Shown one piece after another: positions 1-6,889 of a stretch of 8,646 nucleotides of DNA. Location: NCBI GenBank assembly GCA_905370255.1, contig CAJPKC010000033.1:1-8646 (forward strand), read 5' to 3'. Each line of letters opens with the position of its first letter. The first letter of the stretch is position 1. The notes below the pieces were generated by a model that made no database searches, was not told where the DNA came from, and saw only the letters and a list, made by a program, of their open reading frames with translations. Origin of the DNA: Streptococcus oralis (GTDB lineage: Bacteria; Bacillota; Bacilli; Lactobacillales; Streptococcaceae). The position numbers were made by a program, and so were the translations under genes.

Positions 1-941
1 TCCTTACCCTTATAATGCCCATTGTTTTTTATTTCAACTACCAGACTAATTTCAGACTTATCTCGGTTGATTAATACGACTTTCCAATCAAATGTAGTGT
101 ATGATTTTCCATATCCGAAAGGAAAAATTGGTTTTACGTTTACAGTATCAAAGTAACGGTATCCCACATAAATACCTTCTTTATAACGAGTATCATCAAC
201 TGTTCCAAAGTCTCCAAGAAGTGGGTAATCATTGTACTCAGCCCAAGTTGTTGATAATTTTCCTGAAGGATTAGCTTTGCCAAGAAGAACATCTGCAAAA
301 CTATCTCCAATAGCTATTCCTGTCTGTGAGATTAACAGAATATTATTAACCTTCTCTACAATCGGAGAAATGTCGACAACTCCTCCCACATTCAATACTA
401 AAATAAACTTCTTATATGTCTCATTTAATTGTAAAATGGTTTTTATTTCAGTCTTTGTTAGCTTGAAATCGCCTTCGACAACCTCTCGGTCTGAACCTTC
501 TCCGCTTACTCTTCCTAAAACATAGATAGCTGTATCCGCATTACCAATAATAGGAATATCATATTCAGGCTCTGGCATTACTGCCCCAAGCCCTTGCATG
601 AAAGCTGAGAAACCTTCTTTATCAATTTTATTTTTAAGATTGTTACAAAATTCATTGTGGGCTTCTTCCCAAATTGCATCATAATTATCTAACCAGTCCG
701 TCGTTCCAATTTTAAAACCCGCATTAATTAATCCTTCTTCAATCGTTGAAAAATGCCGAACATTTACGTCACCAGAACCTGTTCCGCCTTTAATTGTACG
801 TCTTGCTCCATTACCATACAAATCTACCTTTTGGGGCTCTTTTAAGGGAAAGTCCCCGTTAGATTTTAGTAGTACCATACATTCTGGCGCTAGTTTTCTA
901 ATAATATTATAGTGTTTCTCTTCATGTGCTTGTAGTTTCAT
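1..941 (-). CDS. Domain-permuted GH3 beta-glucosidase-type enzyme, N-terminal 313 residues (cut by left window edge)
   Basis: Likely hydrolyses beta-linked glucosides or related glycosides in the cytoplasm; no signal peptide is seen. The protein opens directly with the GH3 alpha/beta sandwich domain (about residues 10-285): a VLLK segment near 23-26, a glycine-rich GNGARRTIKGGTGSGDVNVR stretch at 43-62, SGEGSDRE at 146-153 with Glu148 as the likely acid/base, GKANPSGKL at 221-229 and the FPFGYGKSYTTF end of the domain at 273-284. A fibronectin-III-like domain starts after about 285. In ordinary GH3 enzymes the TIM barrel comes first; here the start follows a good AAAGGAG site, so the catalytic barrel should lie beyond the left edge, as in the known permuted beta-glucosidases of Ruminococcus and Butyrivibrio. 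The start lies one base past the stop of the upstream esterase remnant, so its ribosome binding site is inside that remnant. Family call is firm; exact substrate unknown. Confidence 0.9.
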   Translation of the reverse strand, partial: MKLQAHEEKHYNIIRKLAPECMVLLKSNGDFPLKEPQKVDLYGNGARRTIKGGTGSGDVNVRHFSTIEEGLINAGFKIGTTDWLDNYDAIWEEAHNEFCNNLKNKIDKEGFSAFMQGLGAVMPEPEYDIPIIGNADTAIYVLGRVSGEGSDREVVEGDFKLTKTEIKTILQLNETYKKFILVLNVGGVVDISPIVEKVNNILLISQTGIAIGDSFADVLLGKANPSGKLSTTWAEYNDYPLLGDFGTVDDTRYKEGIYVGYRYFDTVNVKPIFPFGYGKSYTTFDWKVVLINRDKSEISLVVEIKNNGHYKGK

Positions 942-942
942 A

Positions 943-1284
943 TTATGCTCCTTTTGTTTTCCATTCATTTTTTAGATGCATGGATAGAAATTGAAATGCT
1001 TTTTGACGCTCTATAATTTGCTCTTCAGCATATTTAACTTTATATTCAGGAGAATTTGTCTCCATAAAACCATGTGTTGAGGAAGGAAATTCCTTGAAAG
1101 TCACTTGTACTCCAGCTTCACGAAGCAAATTACAATAGGCAATCCCTTGCTGGTACAATTCATCTTCTCCACATGAAATCAAAGTTAAAGACGCAAGATG
1201 ATGCAGGTCATCGATTTTGGATTTTACTGGGGACATGATTGGTAAATCTGCTGTCATTCCATTTTGATAGAAAAGTTTTTTCAT
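943..1284 (-). pseudogene. C-terminal remnant of an HSL-type alpha/beta-hydrolase (acetyl-esterase-like)
   Basis: This 113-residue frame matches the last third of alpha/beta-hydrolase fold-3 esterases (hormone-sensitive-lipase type). It keeps an SPVKS segment at 18-22, the catalytic-acid region SCGEDELYQQGIAY at 37-50 (Asp41 likely) and the catalytic-His motif STHGFM at 69-74. The HGGG oxyanion motif and the GDSAGG nucleophile elbow, which together need roughly 200 more residues, are absent. Two in-frame TAG codons sit directly before the ATG, and the nearest AAAGGAG (about 16 bases away) is too far for a good start. It therefore looks like a 5'-truncated gene left by an internal deletion, not a functional small protein. 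In an intact form it could have removed acetyl groups from sugars, which would fit this locus. It still provides the ribosome binding site for the GH3 gene that follows. Confidence 0.75.
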
Positions 1285-1322
1285 CTACTATCTCTAAATA
1301 CTCCTTTATATTTCTTTGACAT
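1281..1322 (-). pseudogene. Short translated start (MSKKYKGVFRDSR), possible original N-terminus of the esterase remnant
   Basis: Thirteen codons preceded by an AAAGGA site about 10 bases upstream. The frame ends in a TGA that overlaps the ATG of the esterase remnant (ATGA). It begins about 18 bases after the TAA of the preceding remnant, the usual distance between genes in an operon. The simplest reading is that this is the genuine start of the esterase gene, joined out of frame to its C-terminal third by a large deletion. The peptide is too short to assign to a family, and a functional leader peptide coupling translation to the next frame is an alternative. Confidence 0.35.
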
Positions 1323-1340
1323 TGCTTTCAATTCCTTTCA

Positions 1341-1531
1341 TTAAGTAAATTGAAAGCCGAGTAATTCTTCCACAATAAAACTAGGTGCAAGATCAAGTCT
1401 TTTGTTATCGAAAGGCGATTTGCTTAATTTTATCATGTTATTTGAAAAAATCAAAGATTTATAGCAATGTGTCCAGGATTCTGGGTACATATCACTCGCA
1501 AAATAGGATTTTGATATTGTGTAATAGTCAT
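1341..1531 (-). pseudogene. Decayed gene remnant with a GH43-like opening
   Basis: A frame starting at 1531 has a good GGAG site 8 bases upstream and lies 16 bases after the phosphoglucomutase stop, so a real operon gene once began here. Its first residues, MTITQYQNPILR, resemble the usual opening of GH43 beta-xylosidases and arabinofuranosidases, which typically run NPILRGMYPDPS. That frame stops after 26 codons (at 1451). In the neighbouring frame, directly after NPILR, the codons read MYPE and stay open for 49 codons to a TAA at 1341, ending in LAPSFIVEELLGFQFT. Neither frame has the rest of the GH43 blade sequence. I read this as the two ends of one gene, or of two genes, joined by deletion plus small indels. 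The GH43 assignment rests on about a dozen residues and is tentative; that the region is decayed is better supported. Confidence 0.4.
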
Positions 1532-1547
1532 ATCATTTTCTCCGCTT

Positions 1548-2198
1548 TTAATGAAATTGTTCTTGGATCATGTGCAGATTCAGGTCTGCAGTCGATGGAA
1601 AGCGTAAAAGAGCATGGTGGAGTTCGTCGCCTCCACAAGCTACTGAAAAGCTCCCTGCTTTGTTGATGGCTGTAATACCAGCGATTGAATCCTCAATTCC
1701 GATGCATTCTTTTGGTTGCAAGTCAAGAGCTTGGGCAGCTGCTAGGAAGATATCAGGAGCTGGTTTACCTTTTGCTACACTGGAAGGATCCACAATCGCA
1801 TCAAAGACATCTAATAATCCTAATTTTTCAAGAATAATAGGTCCGTTTTTACTGGCAGATGCAAGAGCGATTCGAATTTTAGCTTTCCTTAGCTCTTGAA
1901 TAAAGTCTGAAATTCCAGGTAAGATGTCTTGACTGGTCAATGCATCTAATGCCTGAACGTACTGTTCATTTTTTTCAGCTGCTAACTGTTTGAAATTTTC
2001 TTCTGAAACTTGGATACCAAGATAGTCTAGAATAATAGAGAGAGAGTCTTCTCGGCTGACCCCTTTGGTTTTTTCTTCTAGTTGATTAGGGAGGTCGGTA
2101 TCAAAATGGTTTTTAATCAGTTTTTTCCAAGCATCAAAGTGGTAGCTAGCAGTGTCTGCGATGATACCGTCTAAATCAAATAAGGCTCCTTTAAGCAT
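1548..2198 (-). CDS. pgmB: Beta-phosphoglucomutase
   Basis: Interconverts beta-D-glucose 1-phosphate and glucose 6-phosphate in the cytoplasm; HAD superfamily with a helical cap. All signature residues are present, and at the numbers known from the Lactococcus lactis enzyme: Asp8 (nucleophile) and Asp10 (acid/base) in FDLDG, Thr16, His20, Lys45, Arg49 and Ser52 in the KGVSREDSL cap segment, Ser114 in ALASASKNGP, Lys145 in GKPAPD, and Glu169/Asp170 in GIEDS. The start is the ATG at 2198 (216 aa): it has AAAGGA six bases upstream and gives this exact numbering, whereas the ATG five codons earlier at 2213 has no ribosome binding site. The gene follows the rhamnosidase after 66 bp and precedes a decayed GH43-like start by 16 bp. 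Beta-glucose 1-phosphate normally comes from an inverting alpha-glucoside phosphorylase (GH65), and none is in the window. Confidence 0.96.
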   Translation of the reverse strand: MLKGALFDLDGIIADTASYHFDAWKKLIKNHFDTDLPNQLEEKTKGVSREDSLSIILDYLGIQVSEENFKQLAAEKNEQYVQALDALTSQDILPGISDFIQELRKAKIRIALASASKNGPIILEKLGLLDVFDAIVDPSSVAKGKPAPDIFLAAAQALDLQPKECIGIEDSIAGITAINKAGSFSVACGGDELHHALLRFPSTADLNLHMIQEQFH

Positions 2199-2203
2199 AG
2201 TTG
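2199..2203 (-). promoter_or_regulatory. Spacer between AAAGGA ribosome binding site and pgmB start (decides the start)
   Basis: On the minus strand the sequence runs GAAAGGAACAACTATG, giving a near-ideal spacing to the ATG at 2198. The purine-rich site itself lies inside the five codons of the longer alternative frame starting at 2213, which has only TTTTTCC directly in front of it. Confidence 0.7.
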
Positions 2204-2230
2204 TTCCTTTCATGGAAAAATATTGAAAAG

Positions 2231-2269
2231 CAAGTCTGAAGTAACGGTGCTCCAGACCCTTTTTTTACT
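2231..2269 (-). other. Intercistronic hairpin between rhamnosidase and pgmB
   Basis: The gap between the two genes contains a GTCTG/CAGAC inverted repeat (2234-2238 and 2253-2257) with an outer CAAGT/ACTTG pair (2231-2235 and 2266-2270, the second arm reaching into the rhamnosidase stop region), interrupted by an A-rich bulge on the minus-strand RNA. On the minus strand the arm is not followed by a T run, so it is not a convincing terminator for the operon. It could influence message stability between cistrons. On the plus strand it is followed by seven T residues, but no plus-strand gene ends here. Confidence 0.25.
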
Positions 2270-5066
2270 TGTTTCGTTGATTGAGTATAATTGTTTGTTC
2301 GAGTAAGGACTCTATTTTTTTCAAGTCTTCTTTTGGAATGGTAATAAATGGTAAAATTTCATCTAATTTTGCAAGAGAGAGTTTGCCTAAGCCACCTTGG
2401 ACAGCTCCTGGATCCTTACGGAAAAAGTCAAGGACGGGGTGGATAGCATCAATCTGTGCAACTAATTCTTCATCAGCCATTATAGTAGAAACAGGCGTGC
2501 TTGCAGCATAGCGTTCGACGTAGTCTTGAGTTGGGATATAAGAAATCTCATAGTGCCCAGCTGTCAGATCAAACTGACCGCCGTGGCTACTTGAATCATT
2601 AATGGAAACCAGTACCCCTTTTGAACGTGGCAGTGTGACATGGGCAGTACTTCCAAATGGGACATCTACAGTAAGAGTAATAGTATGTTTCTCATCTGTT
2701 TCAATGCGATAAGAAACAGCAATTTTTCCGCAGCTACTTTGATAGTGCCCAGCTACAGAGTTTAAACGATAGTCAAATTCTGGAGCAAGGTCAAATTCTT
2801 TGAAACCTTGATTCGAATTTCGAATTCCGAGAACAAATTTATAGGCCCACTCCATAACTGCACCGATAGAATAGTGGTTGAGGGAGTTCATTCCTTCAGG
2901 GTTCATGGATCCATCTGGAAGAACAGAATTCCAGCGCTCCCAAACGGTTGTAGCTCCAAGATTGACCGCGTAGAGCCAAGACGGATAGTCTTCATGAAGG
3001 AAAATTGTCGTAGCTAATTTATGGTATCCATGCAGAGAGAGCATTTGGTTGATATAAGGGGTTCCGACGAATCCTGTTTTGAGATGATCGTCATCTTTCC
3101 CAAGTCGAGTGACTAAATCTCTAGCTACACGTTCCAATTGATTTTCTGGAAGTAATTCAAAGGCCAATGCCAATGCATAAGCTGTTTGCGTATCAATTGT
3201 CAAACGACCGTTAGCAGAAATGTACTCGGCTTGGATTGCATGTTTAATAGCTTGAGACAGGTTTTCATAGTTTTTTGCTTCCTCAGTTTTTCCTAATAGT
3301 CGAGCCGTTTCTGCCACAATATGAGCAGAATAGTGGTAATAGATAGAAGCAATAAAGTCTTCATCTGTTTTGCCAGTTGGCATAGCAGGATTTTCTCCGT
3401 CCAGAGCAAGCCAATCTCCGAATTGGAAGCAGTGAGTCCAGAGGTTTTCAGTTCCTGTATTACGAGTAATCCAGTCAACCCAATCCTTCATAGAAGGATA
3501 GTGTTCTTTAAGAAGACTTGCATCACCTGTCACTTGATAAGCATTCCAAGGAATGAAGGTTGTTGCATCACCCCAGATAGCTCCACCTCCATCTTTGTTA
3601 CCAAAGGAAGGAGCATACATAGGAGTACGACCATCATTTAATTGTTGTTCAATGGCAACATCTTTCAAGAATTTACGGTAGAAGGCGTAGACATCCATAT
3701 TATATAAGGCTGTGTTTGAAAAGACATTGGCATCCCCAGTCCATCCAAGACGTTCATCGCGTTGAGGACAGTCAGTGGGAGAGTCAAAGAAATTGCCTTT
3801 TTGACCCCAAATAATATTTTGGAAGAGACGATTGACTTTGGGATTATTCGTTTCAATCTCTCCTGTGGATCTCATATCAGAATAAATGACATCTGCTTTG
3901 AAATCTTCAGGATTTAATTGATCTAAACCTTCTACTTTCATGTAGCGGTAACCATAGTAGGTGAAAGATGGTTGAACCCATTTCTCTTCTCCATCGGAAA
4001 TATATTCGAAAGCAGCGCGAGCAGATCGTAAGTTTTCACGGTAGAAATTCCCTTCTTGGAGAATCTCCCCAACTTGAAGATAGATCTTTGTTCCTTTTGG
4101 AGTCCGGTTATAGAACCGAAAAAGTCCAGCATGATTTTGACCGAAGTCTAGTACAGTTTCTCCAGCAGGTGTGTAGAGGACTTCTTGGACTTCAAGTGTT
4201 TCTTTGACGATAAGAGGCAGGCTGAGACGATCACTTAAAATATCGTAGCTTTCTTTTAAAATAATAACTGGTTTCCAGTTTACGATAGAAAGGGTATCGT
4301 CACGGTCTTCTCCATAATAGATAGACGAGTGAGTAACTTTTCCAGTTGTCGTCAGCCAACTTTCATCTGTCGTAATGACTTCATGTGTTCCATCTACGTA
4401 GTCGATATGGTATTCGGCTAAAGCACGGTGTTGATCGCCGTAGATATCCTTTACACCTTGTATAAAGCCGTATGGCCCTTTATACCAACCGTCAGCTGTC
4501 GAAATCATAAGCTCATGTTGGCCAAGAGAGAGGGCTTTGGTCACATCATAGGTTTGTAGTTGAGTCCATTGATCATAAGCATTTACTCCAGGAGCAAGAA
4601 ATTCATTCCCAATCTTTTCTTGGTCAATAAGGGTTTCATATACTCCGAGTGCTGTCATATAGAGACGGGCTCTAGCAACTTCCTTGTTAATCGTAATATC
4701 TTTTTTAAAGAGGGTATTTTGAATCTCTTTATCTTTGTTTCCAATCCATTGTGCTTGGAATGGCTCAGATAATTTTCCTGTTTCAAAGAAGCTGGAAGAG
4801 GAAATACATTCCTGATCGGCTGTGCGGATGGTGATCATGATATCGTAGCGTGTGCGTGGGAGGAGGTCAAGATCTACTTCAAAGAAGTTATTATCAAATG
4901 GGAGAAACTCCGTTTGGTAAACTGGTTGATCAGCCACAGATAGGGTCAACTGTTTTTGAATCTCTTCAAAGTGATCCGTTTCAAGTGTAAATTCAATGCG
5001 GAGATGTTCTAAAAGGAAGCCGAGAGGCTCTGTCATATGGTTTACTAGGATTGATTGAATATTCAT
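2265..5066 (-). CDS. Alpha-L-rhamnosidase, GH78, cytoplasmic
   Basis: Releases terminal alpha-L-rhamnose from glycosides; 933 residues and no signal peptide. In order: N-terminal beta-sandwich domains (about 1-100 and 105-280), a concanavalin-like domain with VLDFGQNHAGLFRF at 305-318, the (alpha/alpha)6 catalytic barrel (about 400-765) and a C-terminal beta domain (about 770-848). Family hallmarks in the barrel are DSPTDCPQRDERLGWTGDA at 428-446, where Glu438 is the probable general acid, IWGDATTFIPW at 497-507, FGDWLALDG at 549-557, and TTVWERWNS at 706-714, where Glu710 is the probable base. Residues about 849-933 form an extra, mainly helical tail. AAAAGGAAAG precedes the ATG with good spacing, and the gene follows the upstream GH3 gene after only 30 bp, so the two should be co-transcribed. 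Specificity (flavonoid glycoside, saponin, polysaccharide fragment) cannot be read from the sequence. Confidence 0.95.
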   Translation of the reverse strand: MNIQSILVNHMTEPLGFLLEHLRIEFTLETDHFEEIQKQLTLSVADQPVYQTEFLPFDNNFFEVDLDLLPRTRYDIMITIRTADQECISSSSFFETGKLSEPFQAQWIGNKDKEIQNTLFKKDITINKEVARARLYMTALGVYETLIDQEKIGNEFLAPGVNAYDQWTQLQTYDVTKALSLGQHELMISTADGWYKGPYGFIQGVKDIYGDQHRALAEYHIDYVDGTHEVITTDESWLTTTGKVTHSSIYYGEDRDDTLSIVNWKPVIILKESYDILSDRLSLPLIVKETLEVQEVLYTPAGETVLDFGQNHAGLFRFYNRTPKGTKIYLQVGEILQEGNFYRENLRSARAAFEYISDGEEKWVQPSFTYYGYRYMKVEGLDQLNPEDFKADVIYSDMRSTGEIETNNPKVNRLFQNIIWGQKGNFFDSPTDCPQRDERLGWTGDANVFSNTALYNMDVYAFYRKFLKDVAIEQQLNDGRTPMYAPSFGNKDGGGAIWGDATTFIPWNAYQVTGDASLLKEHYPSMKDWVDWITRNTGTENLWTHCFQFGDWLALDGENPAMPTGKTDEDFIASIYYHYSAHIVAETARLLGKTEEAKNYENLSQAIKHAIQAEYISANGRLTIDTQTAYALALAFELLPENQLERVARDLVTRLGKDDDHLKTGFVGTPYINQMLSLHGYHKLATTIFLHEDYPSWLYAVNLGATTVWERWNSVLPDGSMNPEGMNSLNHYSIGAVMEWAYKFVLGIRNSNQGFKEFDLAPEFDYRLNSVAGHYQSSCGKIAVSYRIETDEKHTITLTVDVPFGSTAHVTLPRSKGVLVSINDSSSHGGQFDLTAGHYEISYIPTQDYVERYAASTPVSTIMADEELVAQIDAIHPVLDFFRKDPGAVQGGLGKLSLAKLDEILPFITIPKEDLKKIESLLEQTIILNQRNK

Positions 5067-5096
5067 GGTTATTCTTTCCTTTTCTAGGTATCATTT

Positions 5097-6791
5097 TTAT
5101 AAGGTAGCTACGAAATCGCCACAGAAGGGATCAATAGGATTGATGCCTGTAAAATTTTCTTGGCCAGTCACTTTTTTTAAGACAGCATCTACAGTAGCAG
5201 GTGTTCCTGTATAGGCGTTGATAAAGGTTGAAATATAAGGAACGTCAAAGAGGTGATAAGGGTTTGCCGTTGAAACAAATACCGTTGGAATGGATGGAGC
5301 AAACCAAGGAGCATTGGCTGCCATGAGCTGGATCCAGTTAAGACGAGTAGTTGTTTGGTTGCTGGCTGTTTCCACATTTGCTACGTAAAAAGCGAGGTCA
5401 AATTTTTCTTCTAAATCTGTTGTTCCTTCTTCAAACATTTCATGGAAGTCCATCTGATAGAGGGAGACTTCGAAACCTAACTGATCTAAGCCATTTTTAA
5501 AGAGATCTGTTACTTTACCCCCTTCTTTAAAGCCCCCTTCATCAGAATCACCTAGGATAACTAGACGAACACGGGGTGTTTTTTGGGGAGAGAGAGGAAG
5601 GAGTTGATCACGATCTTTCACGAGAGTGACAGAGTGTTTGGCAATCTTAGCAGCTATTTCTAAGTGCTCACTAGTTTTTAGGATTGGTTTTTCAGGAATT
5701 TGCCCAATAAATTGTCCCACTTCGTTCATCAAACCTTGAGAAAGTTTAGTTGCTAGAATTCGAGTTACAGCTTGATTGAGACGATCAATTGAAATAAGAC
5801 CACTGGCAACTGCTTCTTTAACGATTGAGTAATCTTCGTCAATGTTTTTATTAAAGAGAATCATATCGATTCCGGCATTGATAGTTGCAGGTAAGAGTTC
5901 TTTACGTGGGAGAATGACATTATAGCCCACCATAGCGGTCGCATCAGTAATGGCCAATCCATTGAAACCAAGTTCTGTTCGAAGGAGGCCGTCAATGAGG
6001 AGTTTAGAGGCTGAGGCGGGGCGTAAGTCCTTATCTTTGATTTCGGGGTTTAGCTTACGTTCCCAAGCTGGTTGGTAGATATGCCCAATCATGACACAAG
6101 GTGTTCCTTGATCAATCAAGCTTTTGTAAATCTGGCCATAACTGCTAGACCAATCTTCTGCTGATAGGCTATTAATGCTAGAGAGTAAATGTTGATCACG
6201 CTCATCAACGCCATCTCCTGGGAAGTGTTTTATTACAGGAGTAATTCCGTTTGCTTCCAGGCCTTGAATTTGAGCTTTTGCCATACGGAGGACGCGATCA
6301 GGATCTGATCCGAAGGTTCGTGTATTTGTAATAGGATTTTTAAAATTTAAATCAATATCTACAATGGGGGAGAAGGACATGTTGCATCCGACCTGATTGG
6401 CCTCATAGCCTGCGATGTTTCCTAGTTCAAAGGCTGCTTGAGGATCATTCGTCGCAGCCATTTGTAGAGGATTTCCTAGCCAAGTCCCCTCACTGATGAT
6501 TCCATTTCCCCCAGATTCAAGGTTAGCTGAAAAGAAAAGCGGGTATTTGCTATGATGTTGAATTTGTTTGATTTGTCGACTGATTTGGGCCGCTGGTCCT
6601 GGTCGGAACATGAGCCCACCTGGTTTATAGGTGTCAATAAAGTCATCCAGAGAGACGCGCTCTTCATCTTGTCCGATAACAAAAAAGAGCTGGCCGATTT
6701 TTTCTTCTGTTGTCATTTCTGAGACAAGTTGGTGGATGCTGTCTGCCTGTTTTGTTGTTAATAAGTAAGGTTTTTGTGTAAGATTGAGCAT
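5097..6791 (-). CDS. GH3 glycosidase of the NagZ (beta-N-acetylhexosaminidase) type
   Basis: First gene of the operon; 564 residues, cytoplasmic (no signal peptide). Residues about 15-350 form the GH3 TIM barrel: EEKIGQLF at 30-37, KHFPGDGVDERDQH at 188-201 and GLAITDATAMVG at 278-289, with Asp283 as the probable nucleophile. The DxH ending of the 188-201 segment (Asp199, His201) corresponds to the Asp-His acid/base dyad that marks NagZ-like enzymes, although the usual PGHG is PGDG here. Residues about 360-564 form the second alpha/beta domain seen in two-domain NagZ proteins of Firmicutes; it lacks the catalytic glutamate motif of GH3 beta-glucosidases. GAGGAG lies 7 bases before the ATG. 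Its neighbours suggest a role in glycoside catabolism and not in cell-wall recycling, and the true substrate may be an N-acetylglucosaminide or another beta-glycoside. Confidence 0.85.
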   Translation of the reverse strand: MLNLTQKPYLLTTKQADSIHQLVSEMTTEEKIGQLFFVIGQDEERVSLDDFIDTYKPGGLMFRPGPAAQISRQIKQIQHHSKYPLFFSANLESGGNGIISEGTWLGNPLQMAATNDPQAAFELGNIAGYEANQVGCNMSFSPIVDIDLNFKNPITNTRTFGSDPDRVLRMAKAQIQGLEANGITPVIKHFPGDGVDERDQHLLSSINSLSAEDWSSSYGQIYKSLIDQGTPCVMIGHIYQPAWERKLNPEIKDKDLRPASASKLLIDGLLRTELGFNGLAITDATAMVGYNVILPRKELLPATINAGIDMILFNKNIDEDYSIVKEAVASGLISIDRLNQAVTRILATKLSQGLMNEVGQFIGQIPEKPILKTSEHLEIAAKIAKHSVTLVKDRDQLLPLSPQKTPRVRLVILGDSDEGGFKEGGKVTDLFKNGLDQLGFEVSLYQMDFHEMFEEGTTDLEEKFDLAFYVANVETASNQTTTRLNWIQLMAANAPWFAPSIPTVFVSTANPYHLFDVPYISTFINAYTGTPATVDAVLKKVTGQENFTGINPIDPFCGDFVATL

Positions 6792-6818
6792 TCAATTTCT
6801 CCTCGTTGTTTTTTTCTA

Positions 6819-6847
6819 TTTATATTCTAGTCTGGAATAACAGGAAA
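6819..6847 (-). promoter_or_regulatory. Probable promoter of the glycosidase operon
   Basis: Two overlapping -10 candidates lie upstream of the GH3 gene on the minus strand: TAGAAT (6829-6824) and TATAAA (6824-6819). For TATAAA, a weak -35 TTTCCT lies at 6847-6842 with a 17-bp spacer. TAGAAT has the same distance (19 bp) from the conserved element at 6849-6889 as the -10 of the symporter gene has from its own copy, which favours TAGAAT. Both options lack a good -35, as expected for an activator-dependent promoter. Confidence 0.55.
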
Positions 6848-6848
6848 A

Positions 6849-6889
6849 ACTATCGTTAAAAATAGCTACATATATGTTCATTTCCTAGA
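6849..6889 (-). promoter_or_regulatory. Putative AraC-family operator, copy 1 (enzyme operon and regulator)
   Basis: A 41-bp stretch, read on the minus strand, matches 8145-8185 (plus strand) without gaps at 31 of 41 positions. The first 17 bases are nearly identical (TCTARGAAATGAACATA), followed by shared TAG at positions 22-24, ATTTT at 27-31 and ATAGT at 37-41. It ends 19 bp before the TAGAAT hexamer of the glycosidase operon, so a bound activator would contact the -35 region. It also covers the weak -35 (TTTCCT, 6881-6886) of the divergent regulator gene. A 10-bp palindrome, ACATATATGT (6868-6877), lies inside this copy but is not conserved in the second. Confidence 0.6.

Noticed and set aside
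232..525. A 97-codon plus-strand open frame opposite the permuted GH3 gene, and similar antisense frames opposite the other large genes (for example 1570-1899, 3321-3641 and 3968-4207).
   Set aside because: They lie antisense to well-supported genes, have no recognisable domain and no convincing ribosome binding site, so they are shadow frames.
1281..1322. The peptide MSKKYKGVFRDSR was considered as the start of a phage-type integrase (KYKGVF resembles some arm-binding domains).
   Set aside because: Thirteen residues are too few, no other recombinase sequence, att-like repeat or tRNA end is present, and the operon context favours a truncated catabolic gene.
1467..1490. A 10-bp stem-loop (ATGTGTCCAG, loop GATT, CTGGGTACAT) inside the decayed region, considered as an operon terminator or an IS3-family end (TGGACA-like).
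   Set aside because: On the minus strand the stem is not directly followed by a T run; the nearest run is about 20 bases further and poorly placed. No second IS end, target duplication or transposase remnant is visible. The palindrome also falls where the remnant resembles GH43 coding sequence (MYP codons), so chance pairing is likely.
1385..1666. A 93-codon plus-strand open frame spanning the decayed region and the end of pgmB.
   Set aside because: No family resemblance and low-complexity composition; it overlaps the 3' end of pgmB in antisense. The minus-strand remnants explain the region better.
6849..6889. A catabolite-responsive element (CcpA cre site) was sought around the AACGAT core in the divergent promoter region and also upstream of the symporter gene.
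   Set aside because: The core lacks the flanking TG and CA positions of the cre consensus, and no other candidate was found near either promoter, so catabolite repression cannot be claimed from sequence.
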